Source: Bradyrhizobium canariense (GTDB taxonomy: Bacteria; Pseudomonadota; Alphaproteobacteria; Rhizobiales; Xanthobacteraceae). From it: a stretch of DNA of 64,000 nt. Shown here piece after piece: positions 62,351 to 64,000 of this stretch (position 1 is the first letter of the stretch; each line of letters starts with the position of its first letter). Where the stretch lies: assembly GCF_900105125.1 (NCBI RefSeq), contig NZ_LT629750.1, positions 4,030,001-4,094,000 of the forward strand, written 5' to 3'. A program made the translations under genes and the position numbers. Under the pieces are notes generated by a model, which was given only the letters and a program-made list of their open reading frames with translations, did not search any database and was not told the DNA's origin.

Positions 62351-63943
62351 ATGCGTGACCAGTTCAGTAATACCCAGCAGATCCGCAAACCGGCCGTCGT
62401 CTCCAAAGGCGGAATCGTCGCCGCGCAATCGCGCCGGGCGGCCGAGGTCGGAGCCGCGATTCTGGCCGATGGCGGCGACTGCGTGGATGCGGTGGTCGCC
62501 ACCACTTTCGCGCTGGGCGTACTCGAACCCTGGATGAGCGGCCTCGGCGGCGGCGGCGCCATGGTGCTCTATCGCGCCCGCGAAGACCGTTATGAAGTGA
62601 TCGACTACGGCATGCGGTCGCCTCGCGGCATTCGCTTCGAGGACTATCCGTTGACCGGCGATGGCGCCGCCTCCGACCTCTTCCCCTGGCCGCGGGTGAA
62701 GGACGACCGCAATCTTCATGGTCCCGGCTCGATCGCCGTACCCGGCGTGGTCGCCGGCATGGAAGAGGCGCATCGCCGCCACGCCAAAATGCCTTGGGCT
62801 GAACTGCTCGGTCCTGGCGTCGCGCTGGCCGGCGAAGGTCTCGCAGTGGATTGGTGGACCACGCTGATGATTTCCAGCGTAGCTGCAGACCTGCGACGTT
62901 ATCCCGCGAGCGCCGCGGCGTATCTGAAGGACGGGCTCCCCCCAAACGCGCAATGGGGCATCAAGGCTGACGTGCGCCTGCCGCAGGACAGACTAAAAGC
63001 GACGCTTGCGCACCTCGCGGCGCAGGGCCCGCGCGATTTCTACCAAGGCGATCTGGCGCGCAGCATCGCGGCCGACGTGCAGGCGGGCGGCGGTCCGCTG
63101 TCGGTCGAAGACCTCGCTTCCTTCCGCGCCCATTTGCGCGAACCGTTGAGGATTCCCTATCGTGGCGGCGGGGTATACGCGACGCCGGAGCTCACTTGCG
63201 GCCCCACGCTGGCGCATGCCTTGCGCCTGCTGCAGGACAGTTTGCCAGCCGAACACGGCACGCCTGATGCGTCGGCCTACACGGCCTATGCGCTGGCGCT
63301 GCAATCGGCCTACCGCGAGCGGCTGCAAGACATGGGCGATGCCGACGGCCGGCGCGCGCTCGGCGCGGAATATCTGGCGCCCGCCTGCACCACGCATTTT
63401 TCGGTGGTCGACCGCGACGGCAACATGGCGGCGGTGACGCAAACCCTGCTGTCGACGTTCGGCTCGAAATTCGTCACGCCGCAAAGCGGGATCACGATGA
63501 ACAACGGCGTCATGTGGTTCGATCCGACTCCCGGCGGCCCCAATTCGCTGGCGCCCGGCAAGCGTTGCCTGACCAATTACACGCCGGTGCTGGCGCAAAT
63601 TGCCGATGGCCGGCGCCTCGCACTTGGCGCCTCCGGCGGACGGCGCATTCTGCCGGCGGTGATGCAGATGCTGTCCTTTGTGATGGACTACGGCATGGAC
63701 CTCGATGCCGCGATCCACCAGCCGCGGATCGATGCCAGCGAAGGCCCGGTGGTGATCGGCGATATGCGTCTGCCGGCGCAGGTGCGAGACGAGTTGCGCG
63801 CACGTTTCGATTACGAAGACGCCCGCATCCAGACCCTGCCGATGAAGTTCGCCTGCCCGAGCATCGTGTTGCGCGACGGCGCGACCAACAGCGGCGCCAC
63901 CGAGATATTCCAGCCCTGGGGCGACGCGGTGGCGGAGGGGTGA
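62351..63943 (+). CDS. Gamma-glutamyltransferase-family protein (Ntn-hydrolase)
   Basis: 530-residue member of the gamma-glutamyltranspeptidase family. The N-terminal part has VVATTFALGVLEPWMSGLGG and GGGAMVLY. The autoprocessing site is in CTTHFSVVDRDGNMAAVTQT, where the second Thr is the expected catalytic nucleophile released on self-cleavage into large and small subunits. LALGASGGRRILPAVMQML and INQPR-like IHQPRIDASEG follow. No signal peptide is evident from ATG 62351, so a cytoplasmic role is likely. Members without export signals include acylases and enzymes of glutathione- or amide-metabolism. The exact substrate is unknown. The last 57 bases of the window show nothing further. Confidence 0.9.
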   Translation: MRDQFSNTQQIRKPAVVSKGGIVAAQSRRAAEVGAAILADGGDCVDAVVATTFALGVLEPWMSGLGGGGAMVLYRAREDRYEVIDYGMRSPRGIRFEDYPLTGDGAASDLFPWPRVKDDRNLHGPGSIAVPGVVAGMEEAHRRHAKMPWAELLGPGVALAGEGLAVDWWTTLMISSVAADLRRYPASAAAYLKDGLPPNAQWGIKADVRLPQDRLKATLAHLAAQGPRDFYQGDLARSIAADVQAGGGPLSVEDLASFRAHLREPLRIPYRGGGVYATPELTCGPTLAHALRLLQDSLPAEHGTPDASAYTAYALALQSAYRERLQDMGDADGRRALGAEYLAPACTTHFSVVDRDGNMAAVTQTLLSTFGSKFVTPQSGITMNNGVMWFDPTPGGPNSLAPGKRCLTNYTPVLAQIADGRRLALGASGGRRILPAVMQMLSFVMDYGMDLDAAIHQPRIDASEGPVVIGDMRLPAQVRDELRARFDYEDARIQTLPMKFACPSIVLRDGATNSGATEIFQPWGDAVAEG

Positions 63944-64000
63944 GCGACGAACGGCGGGGCGCCAGTCCCGCTGACCATTTCCGTGGTTCGATCCGATGAA

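Overview
The window looks like chromosomal DNA of a Bradyrhizobium-type alphaproteobacterium (order Hyphomicrobiales). This is an inference from the high GC content, strong GC bias at third codon positions, the Liv-type ABC operon, an H-NS-family protein, and large Trp-rich-repeat proteins of a kind I associate with that group. No rRNA, tRNA or CRISPR array was found.

Region 1 (1-35 kb) is a large exopolysaccharide/surface-glycan and secretion locus. It opens with a partial SDR gene, then a three-gene operon (zinc-finger C-methyltransferase, nucleotide-sugar cytidylyltransferase, PIG-L deacetylase). An IS21 remnant and a 1013-residue repeat protein carrying an esterase-like domain follow. Next is a GDP-heptose-type operon: GT2, GmhA, an HddC-GmhB fusion, HddA and an epimerase. 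After it come a cupin-CheR methyltransferase fusion, a glycosyltransferase, a polysaccharide pyruvyl transferase and an H-NS-family regulator. A type I secretion pair (HlyD/HlyB types) lies beside the debris of a second hlyD. Then come two beta-helix proteins, a Wzy/O-antigen-ligase-like membrane protein, two acyltransferase-3 proteins, a GDP-mannose-3,5-epimerase-like enzyme, a GT4 glycosyltransferase and a WecG/TagA-type glycosyltransferase. Together they could make, polymerise, acylate and pyruvylate a heptose-containing glycan and export associated repeat proteins. Several units are preceded by AT-rich tracts.

Region 2 (35-39 kb) is a graveyard: fragments of a RepA-like ATPase, a prohead-protease-like protein, a frameshifted phage-type protein, a decayed Trp-rich repeat, and a few small intact genes.

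Region 3 (39-48 kb) holds a lipoprotein, an RND efflux pair, two exported hypothetical proteins and an isolated lpxD.

Region 4 (48-57.6 kb) begins with a TetR regulator, a promoter/palindrome pair and a broken SDR gene. A complete Liv-type ABC importer follows; its LivF has arginine in place of the Walker A lysine. After a TenA-family protein comes the most interesting unit: an 83-residue Gly/Arg/Phe-rich peptide with five F-x-R triads, 40 bp upstream of a radical SAM/SPASM protein. This is a probable RiPP (cyclophane-type) system. A GlcG/HbpS-family gene follows.

Region 5 (58-64 kb) is a small-molecule uptake/catabolism locus: MFS transporter, NMT1-like binding protein without a signal peptide, Asp/Glu-racemase-superfamily enzyme, LysR regulator with a palindromic candidate site, and a gamma-glutamyltransferase-family enzyme.
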